Made by a program: the position numbers and the translations under genes
DNA from: Streptomyces cylindrosporus
GTDB taxonomy: Bacteria > Actinomycetota > Actinomycetes > Streptomycetales > Streptomycetaceae
Length of the DNA: 64,000 bases
Assembly: GCF_022698165.1 (NCBI RefSeq)
Contig: NZ_JALDAY010000001.1
Coordinates: forward strand, 124,001-188,000
Direction: 5' to 3'
Notes under the pieces: generated by a model
Databases searched by the model: none
What the model saw: the letters and a program-made list of their open reading frames with translations, nothing else
Told to the model about the DNA's origin: nothing
Part shown: positions 41,327 to 54,397 of the stretch, piece after piece
Numbering within the stretch: the first letter of the stretch is position 1
How the letters are laid out: the number at the start of each line of letters is the position of its first letter

Positions 41327-41349
41327 CTTTGACACGCTGCACGTCAAAG
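41327..41349. promoter_or_regulatory. Inverted repeat in the clpX promoter region
   Basis: CTTTGAC-N9-GTCAAAG, perfect 7-bp arms (41327-41333, 41343-41349), about 110 bp upstream of clpX. A TTGACA hexamer overlaps the left arm, so a bound factor could affect a promoter here. Confidence 0.45.
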
Positions 41350-41460
41350 TGAACCGCGCCAAGGGGGGCCCGAACGGGGGGCCCGGCAAGGTACCGTCGG
41401 AATAGGCAGCACCAGGAGCCGCTGGATCTAGGCGTCTCCCAGGCGAAGGGGAAGCACACC

Positions 41461-42750
<1,290 letters not shown>

Positions 42751-42771
42751 CCCCCGCGCGGAACAAGCCGA

Positions 42772-42804
42772 AAGGGGCCCCGGTCGAACCGACCGGGGCC
42801 CCTT
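42772..42804. terminator. Stem-loop terminator between clpX and the convergent gene
   Basis: Perfect 14-bp stem AAGGGGCCCCGGTC/GACCGGGGCCCCTT (42772-42785, 42791-42804), 5-nt loop. Confidence 0.85.
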
Positions 42805-42827
42805 CGCCGTTGTGACGGCCTACGACA

Positions 42828-43808
42828 TCACGCGGGCACACGCACGTCGTCGCGGACCTTCGAGGTCAGCGCCGCCGCCTCGTCCATCGACTGGCTCTTG
42901 CCCGAGGTCAGGGCTTCCAGGTCGTACGACAGCACATAGGTCAGCGTGCTGTGGTCGCCCCAGATGCAGAACGGCATCTTCATGGTCTGGCCGGAGGTCG
43001 TGGTCTCCACCACCTGGCACTTCATGATGCCGTTCTTGAAGCCGGCCGGCTTGAACTCCTGGGGCGTGCCCACGAGTTTGCCGTCGGTCGAGGAGGAGCC
43101 CGAGTCCTTCTCCGACTCCGTCTTCATCTGGGCGAACATCGCGTCGACGACCTTCTCCGGGTCGTCGATGGTGCCGTAGACGCCGGCGAACATCAGGCTC
43201 TTGGCGGTGAGGCCGGTGCCCGAGGCGTAGCTCGCGCTGACGTCCTTGGGGTTCTTCACGCCCCAGGACTCGGCGTCCTTGATGTCGCTGGAGGTCATCG
43301 TGCCGACCTCGGACTTGCCGCTCTTCTTGTACTCGTCGTTGATGAGCGTCGCCGGCGCCGTCAGCTTGTGCGCCCCGTCGCTGGCGACGCTGCCGCCGCC
43401 ACCGGAGCCCCCGTTCCCCGACCCGAGCACGAAGTACGCGCCCACCCCGATCGCCGCGACGACCGCCACGGCGCCGATGATCAGGCCCGCCTTCTTGCCG
43501 CCACCACCCGGCGGGGGCGGCTGCGGGACGCCGTACTGGGGCTGGCCGTACGGCGGCTGCTGGCCGTACGCCTGCTGCTGGTCGTACGGGTTCGGCTGCG
43601 GCGGCACACCCTGCGGGGGCTGGCCCGGCACGCCCTGCGGGGGCTGCTGCGGGTAGCCGTAACCCGGCTGCGGCGGAGGCGTCTGCTGGGGGTAGCCATA
43701 GCCGGGCTGGGGGGCCTGCGGCGGCTGCTGGCCGTACGGTCCCGGCTGGCCGTACGGTCCGGGCTGCTGAGGCTGCCCGCCGTACGGGCCCGGCTGGTTG
43801 TAGCTCAT
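42828..43808 (-). CDS. Membrane protein with Pro/Gln/Tyr-rich cytoplasmic N-terminus
   Basis: A 326-residue protein in three parts: about 105 residues of Pro/Gln/Gly/Tyr-rich repeats (QPGPYGQPGPYGQQ, QPGYGYPQQ), one transmembrane helix (AGLIIGAVAVVAAIGVGAYFVLG) and an extracellular domain of about 190 residues after a Gly/Ser linker. The outer domain has a Cys pair (MKCQVV, PFCIWG). This build is frequent in Streptomyces and I know of no defined role. ATG 43808 has GAGGGGAACC upstream. Convergent with clpX, divergent from valS. Confidence 0.75.
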   Translation of the reverse strand: MSYNQPGPYGGQPQQPGPYGQPGPYGQQPPQAPQPGYGYPQQTPPPQPGYGYPQQPPQGVPGQPPQGVPPQPNPYDQQQAYGQQPPYGQPQYGVPQPPPPGGGGKKAGLIIGAVAVVAAIGVGAYFVLGSGNGGSGGGGSVASDGAHKLTAPATLINDEYKKSGKSEVGTMTSSDIKDAESWGVKNPKDVSASYASGTGLTAKSLMFAGVYGTIDDPEKVVDAMFAQMKTESEKDSGSSSTDGKLVGTPQEFKPAGFKNGIMKCQVVETTTSGQTMKMPFCIWGDHSTLTYVLSYDLEALTSGKSQSMDEAAALTSKVRDDVRVPA

Positions 43809-43945
43809 TTCTGGGTTCCCCTCCAGATGCTTTATGTGTTCCCGACATCCTGGCGCAGACGCGGTAGCCGCACCGCATCGGGGGTCGCACCGTTACAGAA
43901 CAAACGCGTTTCGGGACATGCCCGCGACACCCCTAAACTGACCCC

Positions 43946-46576
<2,631 letters not shown>

Positions 46577-46591
46577 CCGGTACCGCCGCGA

Positions 46592-46623
46592 CGAAGGTTC
46601 CCGGAGCTGTCCGGGAACCTTCG
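46592..46623 (+). terminator. Stem-loop terminator after valS
   Basis: Perfect 13-bp stem CGAAGGTTCCCGG/CCGGGAACCTTCG (46592-46604, 46611-46623), 6-nt loop, 15 bp past the stop. Confidence 0.85.
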
Positions 46624-46659
46624 TCCACGTCTGTCAGTGGTCCTCCGTAGACTGGCCCC

Positions 46660-48144
46660 GTGAGTGAGAGCGACCCCTTCGACGAGATCATCGCGGAAGA
46701 GACGGACCGCGACCCGGATCTCGCGGTCATCGAGGCCGGCAGCCGGACCCTGCGCACCCAGGGCGGCCCGCCCCAACCCGATGTCCCCGCGCGCCCCGAG
46801 GACCCCGAGGTCGACAAGGCCCTGCGCGCGGTCGAGGCGGAGCTCGCGACACGCTGGGGCGAGACCAAGCTGGAGCCCTCGGTCACCCGCATCACCGCCC
46901 TCATGGACGTCCTGGGCGATCCCCAGCGCTCGTACCCCTCGATCCACATCACGGGCACGAACGGCAAGACCTCCACGGCCCGCATGATCGAGGCACTCCT
47001 CGGCGCCTTCGACCTGCGCACCGGCCGCTACACCAGCCCGCACGTCCAGTCGATCACCGAGCGCATCAGCCTGGACGGCGCCCCCATCTCCGCCGAGCGG
47101 TTCATCGAGACGTACGAGGACATCAAGCCGTACGTCGAGATGGTCGACGGGCAGCAGGAGTTCCGGCTGTCCTTCTTCGAGGTGCTGACCGGCATGGCGT
47201 ACGCCGCCTTCGCGGACGCGCCCGTCGACGTCGCGGTCGTCGAGGTCGGCATGGGCGGCTCCTGGGACGCGACGAACGTGATCGACGGTGATGTGGCGGT
47301 CGTGACCCCCATCGACCTCGACCACACCGACCGCCTCGGCGAGACGCCCGCCGCGATCGCCGGCGAGAAGTCCGGGATCATCAAGCAGGACGCGACGGTC
47401 ATCCTGGCCCAGCAGCCGGTCGACGCGGCCCAGGTGCTGCTGAAGAAGGCCGTCGAGGTCGACGCCACCGTGGCCCGCGAGGGCCTGGAGTTCGGGGTCG
47501 TCGCCCGCCAGGTCGCCGTCGGCGGCCAGCTGCTCACCCTGCGCGGCCTCGGCGGCGAGTACGACGAGGTCTACCTCCCGCTGCACGGCCCCTACCAGGC
47601 GCACAACGCCGCCGTCGCGCTCGCCGCCGTCGAGGCCTTCTTCGGCGTCGGCTCCCAGCGCCCCGAGCCCCTCGACATCGACACCGTGCGCAAGGCGTTC
47701 GCGGCGGTCTCCTCGCCGGGCCGCCTCGAAGTCGTACGGCGCTCCCCGACCGTCGTCCTGGACGCCGCGCACAACCCGGCCGGCGCCCGCGCCACCGCGG
47801 AGGCGGTCGGCGAGGCCTTCGACTTCAGCCGGCTGATCGGCGTCGTGGGCGCGAGCGGCGACAAGAACGTCCGCGGGCTGCTGGAGGCCTTCGAGCCGAT
47901 CTTCGCCGAGGTCGTCGTCACGCAGAACTCCACCGCGCGCGCGATGGACGCCGACGAGCTCGCCGCGATCGCCGTCGAGGTCTTCGGCGACGACCGCGTG
48001 CAGGTCGAGCCGCGGCTGCCGGACGCCCTGGAGGCCGCGATCACGCTGGCCGAGGAGGAGGGCGAGTTCGCCGGCGGCGGTGTCCTGGTCACCGGCTCCG
48101 TCATCACCGTGGGCGAGGCCCGACTGCTCCTCGGGAGGGGCTGA
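46660..48144 (+). CDS. folC: Folylpolyglutamate synthase / dihydrofolate synthase
   Basis: A 494-residue Mur-ligase-like enzyme that adds glutamate to dihydropteroate or folate. The ATP loop is ITGTNGKTST (about 97-106), and folate-ligase motifs follow as RYTSPHVQSITERI, VEVGMGG, DLDHTDRLG and LDAAHNPAGA. The N-terminus carries about 50 extra acidic residues before the conserved ALRAVEAEL, usual in Streptomyces FolC. GTG start at 46660, close behind the terminator hairpin. It is 3 nt before the DUF4233 gene, which is commonly paired with folC. Confidence 0.93.
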   Translation: MSESDPFDEIIAEETDRDPDLAVIEAGSRTLRTQGGPPQPDVPARPEDPEVDKALRAVEAELATRWGETKLEPSVTRITALMDVLGDPQRSYPSIHITGTNGKTSTARMIEALLGAFDLRTGRYTSPHVQSITERISLDGAPISAERFIETYEDIKPYVEMVDGQQEFRLSFFEVLTGMAYAAFADAPVDVAVVEVGMGGSWDATNVIDGDVAVVTPIDLDHTDRLGETPAAIAGEKSGIIKQDATVILAQQPVDAAQVLLKKAVEVDATVAREGLEFGVVARQVAVGGQLLTLRGLGGEYDEVYLPLHGPYQAHNAAVALAAVEAFFGVGSQRPEPLDIDTVRKAFAAVSSPGRLEVVRRSPTVVLDAAHNPAGARATAEAVGEAFDFSRLIGVVGASGDKNVRGLLEAFEPIFAEVVVTQNSTARAMDADELAAIAVEVFGDDRVQVEPRLPDALEAAITLAEEEGEFAGGGVLVTGSVITVGEARLLLGRG

Positions 48145-48147
48145 CCC

Positions 48148-48513
48148 GTGCGTACGCTCTGTGCTTCCACGCTGATCGGCGAGTTCTTCGTGATCGGCTT
48201 CGCCGGACTGGTCGCCATGAAGGACCCGGACCTGTCGGCGGCCACGGTCTGGACGGTCTGCGGCATCCTGATGTTCCTGTCGGTGCTGCTGTGCGGGATG
48301 GTGACCCGGCCGGGCGGCATCGCGCTGGGCTGGGCCCTGCAGATCGCCCTGATCGCCTCCGGCTTCGCCGTCCCGACCATGTTCTTCCTGGGCGCGGTCT
48401 TCGCGGCCCTGTGGTGGGCCTCCGTCCACTACGGCCGGAAGATCGACGAGGCGAAGGCCAGATTCGCGGCGCAGACGGCACAGTCGGGCTCCTCTACACC
48501 TGACGCTGCGTAA
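48148..48513 (+). CDS. DUF4233 membrane protein
   Basis: A 121-residue protein with four predicted transmembrane helices (LIGEFFVIGFAGLVAM, TVCGILMFLSVLLCGMV, WALQIALIASGFAV, FFLGAVFAALWWASV) and a charged C-terminal tail. It belongs to the actinobacterial DUF4233 family, nearly always next to folC; its function is not known. GTG start, 3 nt after folC, so co-translated. Confidence 0.85.
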   Translation: MRTLCASTLIGEFFVIGFAGLVAMKDPDLSAATVWTVCGILMFLSVLLCGMVTRPGGIALGWALQIALIASGFAVPTMFFLGAVFAALWWASVHYGRKIDEAKARFAAQTAQSGSSTPDAA

Positions 48514-48581
48514 CAAGGGCCCCGACACGCCCTGTAACCTTCGAACACCCCCGCACGACTCATGATCAATAGGAGCCCGCA

Positions 48582-48995
48582 GTGACCCAGCGCACCCTCG
48601 TCCTGCTCAAGCCCGACGCCGTCCGTCGCGGCCTGACCGGCGAGATCATCAGCCGTATCGAGCGCAAGGCCGGCTGGCAGATCACCGCGCTGGAGCTGCG
48701 CACCCTGGACCAGGAGACCCTGGAGCAGCACTACGGCGAGCACAAGGGCAAGCCGTTCTACGAGCCGCTGGTCGAGTTCATGGCCTCCGGCCCGGTCGTC
48801 GCCCTGATCGTCGAGGGCGAGCGGGTCATCGAGGGCGTCCGCGCGCTGGCCGGCCCGACCGACCCGATCGCCGCCGCCCCCGGCTCCGTCCGCGGTGACT
48901 TCGGCGTGATCGTCCGCGAGAACCTGATCCACGCCTCCGACTCCGAGGAGTCCGCCGAGCGCGAGGTGAAGATCTTCTTCCCCGGTCGGGCCTAG
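48582..48995 (+). CDS. ndk: Nucleoside diphosphate kinase
   Basis: A 137-residue enzyme that exchanges the gamma-phosphate between NTPs and NDPs. The phospho-acceptor His117 is in NLIHASDS, and the start is the typical TQRTLVLLKPDAVRRG. Full-length compared with the family. GTG at 48582 with AATAGGAGC upstream. Position between folC/DUF4233 and mreB is conserved in Streptomyces. Confidence 0.96.
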   Translation: MTQRTLVLLKPDAVRRGLTGEIISRIERKAGWQITALELRTLDQETLEQHYGEHKGKPFYEPLVEFMASGPVVALIVEGERVIEGVRALAGPTDPIAAAPGSVRGDFGVIVRENLIHASDSEESAEREVKIFFPGRA

Positions 48996-49001
48996 GGCCG
49001 C

Positions 49002-49070
49002 ATGATGCGCGGCGATCGAGGGAACGAGCACCCCCGAACGCCCGTCTCCAGAAGCGGAGCCGCGCATCAT
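49002..49070. repeat. 12-bp inverted repeat with 45-nt loop between ndk and mreB
   Basis: ATGATGCGCGGC (49002-49013) and GCCGCGCATCAT (49059-49070) are perfect complements. Starting 6 bp after the ndk stop, it may be a long-loop terminator, or an RNA element ahead of mreB. Confidence 0.6.
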
Positions 49071-49203
49071 CTGCTGACAATGGCGAAGACCCTCCCGCAG
49101 TGTTCGCGAAGGCGCGTCTACGATGGAAGCCTTCACGTCACAGCACCCACTTCGCCGACCTGAAAAGCCCTCAAAAGCTCCCGGGAAGGCCAGACGAATC
49201 CTG

Positions 49204-50235
49204 ATGGGGAACTCAATGTCGTTCATCGGCCGTGACATGGCTGTCGACCTCGGGACCGCCAACACGCTGGTGTACGTCAGGGGTCGCGGGATCGTACTCA
49301 ACGAGCCGTCCGTCGTCGCGATCAACACGAACACCGGTGGAATTCTCGCGGTCGGTGCGGAAGCGAAGAAGATGATCGGGCGCACGCCCGGGAACATCGT
49401 CGCCGTCCGGCCGTTGAAGGACGGCGTGATCGCCGACTTCGAGATCACCGAGCGGATGCTCCGCTACTTCATCCTGAAGATCCACAAGCGGAGGTATCTG
49501 GCCCGTCCACGAGTCGTCGTCTGTGTGCCCTCGGGCATCACCGGCGTCGAGCGCCGTGCCGTCATCGAGGCGTCGTCCCAGGCCGGCGCCCGGCAGGTGC
49601 ACATCATCGAGGAGCCCATGGCCGCGGCCATCGGCTCCGGTCTGCCGGTCCACGAGGCCACGGGCAACATGGTGGTGGACATCGGCGGCGGCACCACGGA
49701 GGTCGCGGTCATCTCGCTCGGCGGCATCGTCACCGCCCAGTCCATCCGCGTCGCCGGCGACGAGCTGGACAACGCGATCATCCAGCACATCAAGAAGGAG
49801 TACTCGCTCCTCCTCGGTGAGCGGACGGCGGAACAGATCAAGATCACGATCGGTTCGGCGTACGACCTCGACTCCGACGAGCACACCGAAATCCGTGGCC
49901 GGGACCTCGTCTCCGGGCTGCCCAAGACCGTCGTCATCTCGGCCGCCGAAGTGCGCAAGGCGATCGAGGAGCCGGTCAACGCGATCGTCGACGCCGTGAA
50001 GACGACCCTGGACAAGTGCCCGCCGGAGCTGTCCGGCGACATCATGGACCGCGGAATCGTTCTGACGGGCGGCGGGGCGCTGCTGCGCGGCCTCGACGAG
50101 CGGCTGCGGCGCGAGACCGGCATGCCGATCCACATCGCCGAGGACCCGCTGGACAGCGTGGCGCTCGGCTCCGGCAAGTGCGTGGAGGAGTTCGAGGCGC
50201 TCCAGCAGGTGCTGGACGCCCAGCCGCGCAGATGA
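49204..50235 (+). CDS. mreB: Rod shape-determining protein MreB
   Basis: A 343-residue bacterial actin. ATP-binding motifs are [15 protein letters not shown] (phosphate 1), [18 protein letters not shown] (phosphate 2) and [14 protein letters not shown] (adenosine). In Streptomyces MreB is used for sporulation cell-wall synthesis rather than vegetative growth. I chose ATG 49204 because it gives the usual [11 protein letters not shown] opening and the 343-residue length; ATG 49123 would add an unconserved leader. First gene of the mreBCD-mrdA-rodA cluster. Confidence 0.96.
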   Translation: MGNSMSFIGRDMAVDLGTANTLVYVRGRGIVLNEPSVVAINTNTGGILAVGAEAKKMIGRTPGNIVAVRPLKDGVIADFEITERMLRYFILKIHKRRYLARPRVVVCVPSGITGVERRAVIEASSQAGARQVHIIEEPMAAAIGSGLPVHEATGNMVVDIGGGTTEVAVISLGGIVTAQSIRVAGDELDNAIIQHIKKEYSLLLGERTAEQIKITIGSAYDLDSDEHTEIRGRDLVSGLPKTVVISAAEVRKAIEEPVNAIVDAVKTTLDKCPPELSGDIMDRGIVLTGGGALLRGLDERLRRETGMPIHIAEDPLDSVALGSGKCVEEFEALQQVLDAQPRR

Positions 50236-50379
50236 CGTAACTCTTCGATTCCGCCGTACGAGATGATCTCCTCTCGTGCGGCGGATCGTTGATATAGAGG
50301 CATAAGCTCGCCCATAAGCCTCCGCACCCCCATACCTGAACACCCGCACATTCCTATGAGGAAGGCACGGCCGCCGCAC

Positions 50380-51318
50380 GTGAGGGACACGAGAGAGAGC
50401 CGGCTGCTCCTGGTGCTGCTGATCGCCGTCGCGTTCGCGCTGATCACGGTCGACATCCGCGGCGGGGAGGACTCGCCGGTCGACGGTGCCCGCCAGGCCG
50501 CGGCCACCGTGTTCGGCCCGATCGAGGACGGCGTGTCGGCGGCGGTCGACCCGGTCGGCAACGCCGTCTCCGCGATCCGCGACTCCGGCAGCAAGCACGA
50601 CCGGCTCGCCCGCCTGGAGCAGGAGAACGCGGCCCTCAAGGCGAAGCTCGGCAGCGACGACCGCAACGCCAGCCGCCTCAAGCAGCTCGACAAGATGCTG
50701 AAGATCGCGGGCGAGGGCCAGTACGGCATCAAGGGCGCCGAGGTCATCGCCATAGGAGCGGCCCAGGGCTTCTCCTGGACGATCACCATCGACGTCGGCG
50801 CCAACGACGGCATCAAGCGGGACATGACCGTCCTCAACGGCGACGGCCTGGTCGGCCGCGTGACGACGGTCGGCCCCGACACCTCCACGGTCCTGCTCGC
50901 CAACGACCCCGACTTCACCGTCGGCACCCGCATGGAGGACAGCGACGAGCTCGGCTTCGCCTCCGGGCAGGGCGACCGGCCGCTGCGTGTCGAGCTCCTC
51001 AACGGCAAGGCCGACGTGAAGAAGGGCGACCGCCTCGTCACCTTCGGCTCCCAGGCCGACAAGCCGTTCGTGCCCGGTGTCCCGGTCGGCGTGGTCTCCC
51101 GCGTCGAGCCCTCCGAGGGCGGCCTGACCCGCACGATCTACGTCACTCCGTACGTCGGCTTCACCAAGCTCGACATCGTCGGTGTCGTCGTCGAGGCCCC
51201 GAAGAAGGACCCGCGCGACACGGTCCTGCCCAAGAAGCCCAAGCCGACCCCCACGCCGACGGTCACCGTCACGGTCACCCCGTCGGCGAACGCGCCCGTC
51301 GACGGCCAGCAGCAGTAG
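50380..51318 (+). CDS. mreC: Rod shape-determining protein MreC
   Basis: A 312-residue membrane-anchored protein that scaffolds the elongasome or spore-wall complex. It has one N-terminal helix (LLLVLLIAVAFALITV), a coiled coil (RLARLEQENAALKAKLG), and two beta-barrel domains typical of MreC. The Pro/Thr-rich C-terminus (PKPTPTPTVTVTV) is usual for Streptomyces. I chose GTG 50380 (VRDTRESRLLL), matching relatives; ATG 50356 in frame adds eight residues and lacks a ribosome site. Confidence 0.92.
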   Translation: MRDTRESRLLLVLLIAVAFALITVDIRGGEDSPVDGARQAAATVFGPIEDGVSAAVDPVGNAVSAIRDSGSKHDRLARLEQENAALKAKLGSDDRNASRLKQLDKMLKIAGEGQYGIKGAEVIAIGAAQGFSWTITIDVGANDGIKRDMTVLNGDGLVGRVTTVGPDTSTVLLANDPDFTVGTRMEDSDELGFASGQGDRPLRVELLNGKADVKKGDRLVTFGSQADKPFVPGVPVGVVSRVEPSEGGLTRTIYVTPYVGFTKLDIVGVVVEAPKKDPRDTVLPKKPKPTPTPTVTVTVTPSANAPVDGQQQ

Positions 51319-51332
51319 GAGCTGAGTTCCCC

Positions 51333-52013
51333 ATGCGCGTCAACCGGATCCTGCTCTCCTCGGCCCTGGTCGTCGTCGCCCTGGTGATCCAGGTGAGCGT
51401 CCTCGCCCGCCTCCATCTCCCGGGCGCCGTACCCGACTTGCTGCTCCTGACCGTCCTGGGCCTGGCCATGGTGTACGGCCATGTCGGCGGCGCCCTCGTC
51501 GGCTTCGGCGCCGGCCTGCTCGCCGACCTCGCCCCACCGGCCGACCACGCGGCGGGCCGCTACGCCCTCGTGCTGTGCGTCATCGGCTACTTCGCCGGGC
51601 TGATCAAACCGGAGAACGGCAGACTCAAGTCGGCCACCGGCCCGATGCTCGTCGTGGTCGCCGCCGCGATCGGCTCCACCCTGCTGTACGCCGGGGTCGG
51701 CGCCCTCGTCGGCGACACCGCCGCCCGCCATGTGGGCCTGATGAGCCTGCTGTTCTCGGCCGCCCTGTACGACCTGCTGCTCGCCCCGTTCGTGGTCCCC
51801 GGGATCATGGCGCTGGCCCGGCGCGCGGACAACGACCCGCTCGCGGAGACCAACGCCTCGTCCAAGAAGGCCACCGACATTTCCTCCGGCTGGATCTCCA
51901 ACGGCACCGGCCTCAAGATCGGCGGCCAGCGCGGCGGCCTCGGCAGCCTGAAGACCAAGGCCCGCACGCGGACGGCCCGGGTGGGCCGCATCAAGGGGGT
52001 CAAGCGGCTGTGA
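51333..52013 (+). CDS. mreD: Rod shape-determining protein MreD
   Basis: A 226-residue membrane protein with about five or six transmembrane helices, the MreC/PBP2 partner in the Mre complex. It opens with RVNRILLSSALVVVALVIQ and keeps the family-like VPDLLLLTVLGLAMVYG and GALVGFGAGLLADL. The basic C-terminal tail (RTRTARVGRIKGVKR) is cytoplasmic. ATG at 51333 with AGGAGCTGA upstream, 14 nt after mreC. Confidence 0.9.
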   Translation: MRVNRILLSSALVVVALVIQVSVLARLHLPGAVPDLLLLTVLGLAMVYGHVGGALVGFGAGLLADLAPPADHAAGRYALVLCVIGYFAGLIKPENGRLKSATGPMLVVVAAAIGSTLLYAGVGALVGDTAARHVGLMSLLFSAALYDLLLAPFVVPGIMALARRADNDPLAETNASSKKATDISSGWISNGTGLKIGGQRGGLGSLKTKARTRTARVGRIKGVKRL

Positions 52014-52144
52014 GGGCACGTCAGTTCGGCTCCGCCGCGTTCACTCGAACGGGGCGGCTTTCGCGGAACGACGCCTCACAGGCCCGTCGTTCATCATGCG
52101 TAAGCGCACACACGTCCGCGCACTGAGAGGGGGAGGCAGCCACC

Positions 52145-54397
52145 GTGACCAACATTCCCGAGACCGGACGGACCCCACGTGTCCAGATCCGTCTCGTCGT
52201 CATCCAGATCCTCGTCCTCTCCCTGCTCGGCACCCTCGGCGGCCGCCTGTGGTACCTGCAGATCCGTGAGGGCGCGTCGTACCAGAAGGAGGCGTCGGGC
52301 AACCACGTCCAGCAGGTCGTCCAGCCCGCCGTGCGCGGCTCCATCCTGGACGCCCGCGGAGTGCCCCTCGCGGACAACGAGACACGGCTGGTCGTCTCCG
52401 CCTCCCGCACCGACCTGCTGAAGATGAAGGACGACGGCAAGGCCGTCCTGACCAAGCTGGCCAAGGTCCTCGGCATGAAGCCCGAGGAGGTCATGCAGAA
52501 GGTCCGGCTGTGCGACGCGAAGACGCCCCAGCCGTGCTGGAACGGCTCGCCGTACCAGCCGATCCCCATCACCGACGAGGCGACGCCCCGCCAGGCCCTG
52601 CAGATCCGCGAGCGCTCCGAGGACTTCCCCGGCATCACCGCCGAGCCGGAGGCCGTGCGCCGCTACCCGGCCCCCGGCAAGTCCAACACCGCCCAGGTCC
52701 TCGGCTACCTCTCCCCGGTCACCGACGACGAGATCCAGCAGGCCAAGGACACCGACTCGCCCTACCTGCGCTCCGACCAGGTCGGCCGCTCCGGCCTTGA
52801 GCGGGAGTACGACAAGGAACTGCGCGGCAAGGCCGGCGTCACCCGCTACGAGGTCGACAACCTCGGCCGCGTGATCGGCAAGGCCAAGTCCGATGCGGCG
52901 GAGCCCGGTTCGAACCTGGTCACCAGCATCGACTCCCGCGTCCAGCGGATCGCCGAGTACGAGCTCAACACGGCGATGAAGAAGGCCCGCGAGCAGTACG
53001 ACAAGATCACCGGCGAGAACTACAAGGCCGACTCCGGCGCCGTGGTCGTCATGGAGGCCAAGACCGGCCGTATCGTCGCCATGGCCTCCGCGCCGACGTA
53101 CGACCCGAACGTGTGGGTGGGCGGCATCTCCGCCAAGGACTACAAGAAGCTCACCGGCAAGGACTCCGACTACCCGCTCCTCAACAGGGCCATACAGGGT
53201 CAGTCCGCGCCCGGTTCGACCTTCAAGGTGGTCTCCACGGCCGCCGCGGTCGAGGCCGGCTACGTCTGGGACGGCGGCTACCCCTGCACCAGCTCGTACT
53301 CGGTGGGCGGCCAGGTCTTCAAGAACTTCGAGGGCGAGAACTTCGGCCCGATCTCCCTGGGCCGCGCCCTGGAGGTCTCCTGCGACACCGTCTTCTACGG
53401 CCTCGCCGACCGCGAGTGGAAGAAGGACGGCGGCATCAACCCGAAGAAGGGCGAGCCCAAGGACTACTTCTACAAGGCCGCGCACCAGTTCGGCCTCGGC
53501 AAGGAGACCGGCGTCGACCTCCCGAACGAGGTCACCGGCCGCGTCCCCGACCGCCAGTGGAAGGAGGCCTACTGGAAGGCCAACAAGGCCGTCTGGTGCA
53601 AGACCGGCAAGAAGGACGGCTCCTACGTCGAGAAGATCGCGTACGAGAACTGCCTCGAGGGCAACAAGATGCGCGAGGGCGACTCGATCAACTACTCCAT
53701 CGGCCAGGGCGACACCCTCGTCACGCCGATCCAGGAGGCCATGATCTACGGGGCGCTCGCCAACGGCGGCACCGAGTACGTCCCCACCATCGGCAAGGCG
53801 ATCGTCAGCGCCGACGGCAAGACGGTCAAGGAGATCAAGCCGCAGGTCAAGGCCAAGCTCCCGGTCAGCCAGGCCACCCTCAAGGGCATGGACAAGGCCC
53901 TCGCCGGCGTCATCACCAGCGGTACCGCCGCCTGGAAGTTCCAGGGCTGGCCGCAGGACAAGATCACCCTGCACGCCAAGACCGGTACCGCGGAGGTCTA
54001 CGGCAAGCAGACCACCTCGTGGCTGGCGACGTACTCCAAGGACTACACGGTCGTCATGACGATCGCCCAGGCCGGTACGGGTTCCGGCGCCTCCGGTGAG
54101 GCCGTCCGCGGCATCTACAGCGCCCTGTACGGCGTCCAGGCCGACGGCTCGATCGACAAGAAGAAGGCGCTGCTGCCCACCCCGCAGAAGGGCCTGCCGA
54201 AGGTCAAGACGGACGGCACGATCGACTCCCCGAAGGTCTCCAAGGACCCGGTCAAGGACCTCCAGAAGGCCGAGGAACAGGGCGCGACCGCCCCGGACGA
54301 GACCCAGCCGGGCGCGACCACCGCCTCGCCCACCGCGACCAACCGCAACACCCGCAGGCGCCCGCGCAGAAGGGGAAGCCGGAGGATGCTCACATGA
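52145..54397 (+). CDS. mrdA: Penicillin-binding protein 2 (class B transpeptidase)
   Basis: A 750-residue class B PBP that cross-links peptidoglycan with RodA. There is one N-terminal helix (LVVIQILVLSLLGTLGGRLW), the PBP dimer domain, then the transpeptidase domain with SxxK at S358 (PGSTFK), an SxN-type SIGQGD region, and KTG in AKTGTAEVYG. The C-terminus beyond about residue 700 is a Thr/Ala/Pro tail ending in an Arg-rich patch (RRRPRRRGSRR). GTG start at 52145, preceded by GAGAGGGGGAGG. The stop overlaps the rodA start by 4 bp (ATGA). Confidence 0.95.
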   Translation: MTNIPETGRTPRVQIRLVVIQILVLSLLGTLGGRLWYLQIREGASYQKEASGNHVQQVVQPAVRGSILDARGVPLADNETRLVVSASRTDLLKMKDDGKAVLTKLAKVLGMKPEEVMQKVRLCDAKTPQPCWNGSPYQPIPITDEATPRQALQIRERSEDFPGITAEPEAVRRYPAPGKSNTAQVLGYLSPVTDDEIQQAKDTDSPYLRSDQVGRSGLEREYDKELRGKAGVTRYEVDNLGRVIGKAKSDAAEPGSNLVTSIDSRVQRIAEYELNTAMKKAREQYDKITGENYKADSGAVVVMEAKTGRIVAMASAPTYDPNVWVGGISAKDYKKLTGKDSDYPLLNRAIQGQSAPGSTFKVVSTAAAVEAGYVWDGGYPCTSSYSVGGQVFKNFEGENFGPISLGRALEVSCDTVFYGLADREWKKDGGINPKKGEPKDYFYKAAHQFGLGKETGVDLPNEVTGRVPDRQWKEAYWKANKAVWCKTGKKDGSYVEKIAYENCLEGNKMREGDSINYSIGQGDTLVTPIQEAMIYGALANGGTEYVPTIGKAIVSADGKTVKEIKPQVKAKLPVSQATLKGMDKALAGVITSGTAAWKFQGWPQDKITLHAKTGTAEVYGKQTTSWLATYSKDYTVVMTIAQAGTGSGASGEAVRGIYSALYGVQADGSIDKKKALLPTPQKGLPKVKTDGTIDSPKVSKDPVKDLQKAEEQGATAPDETQPGATTASPTATNRNTRRRPRRRGSRRMLT

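Noticed and set aside
43809-43945. A T-box or other riboswitch upstream of valS
   Set aside because: The 137-bp gap has no T-box sequence, specifier loop or terminator/antiterminator pair.
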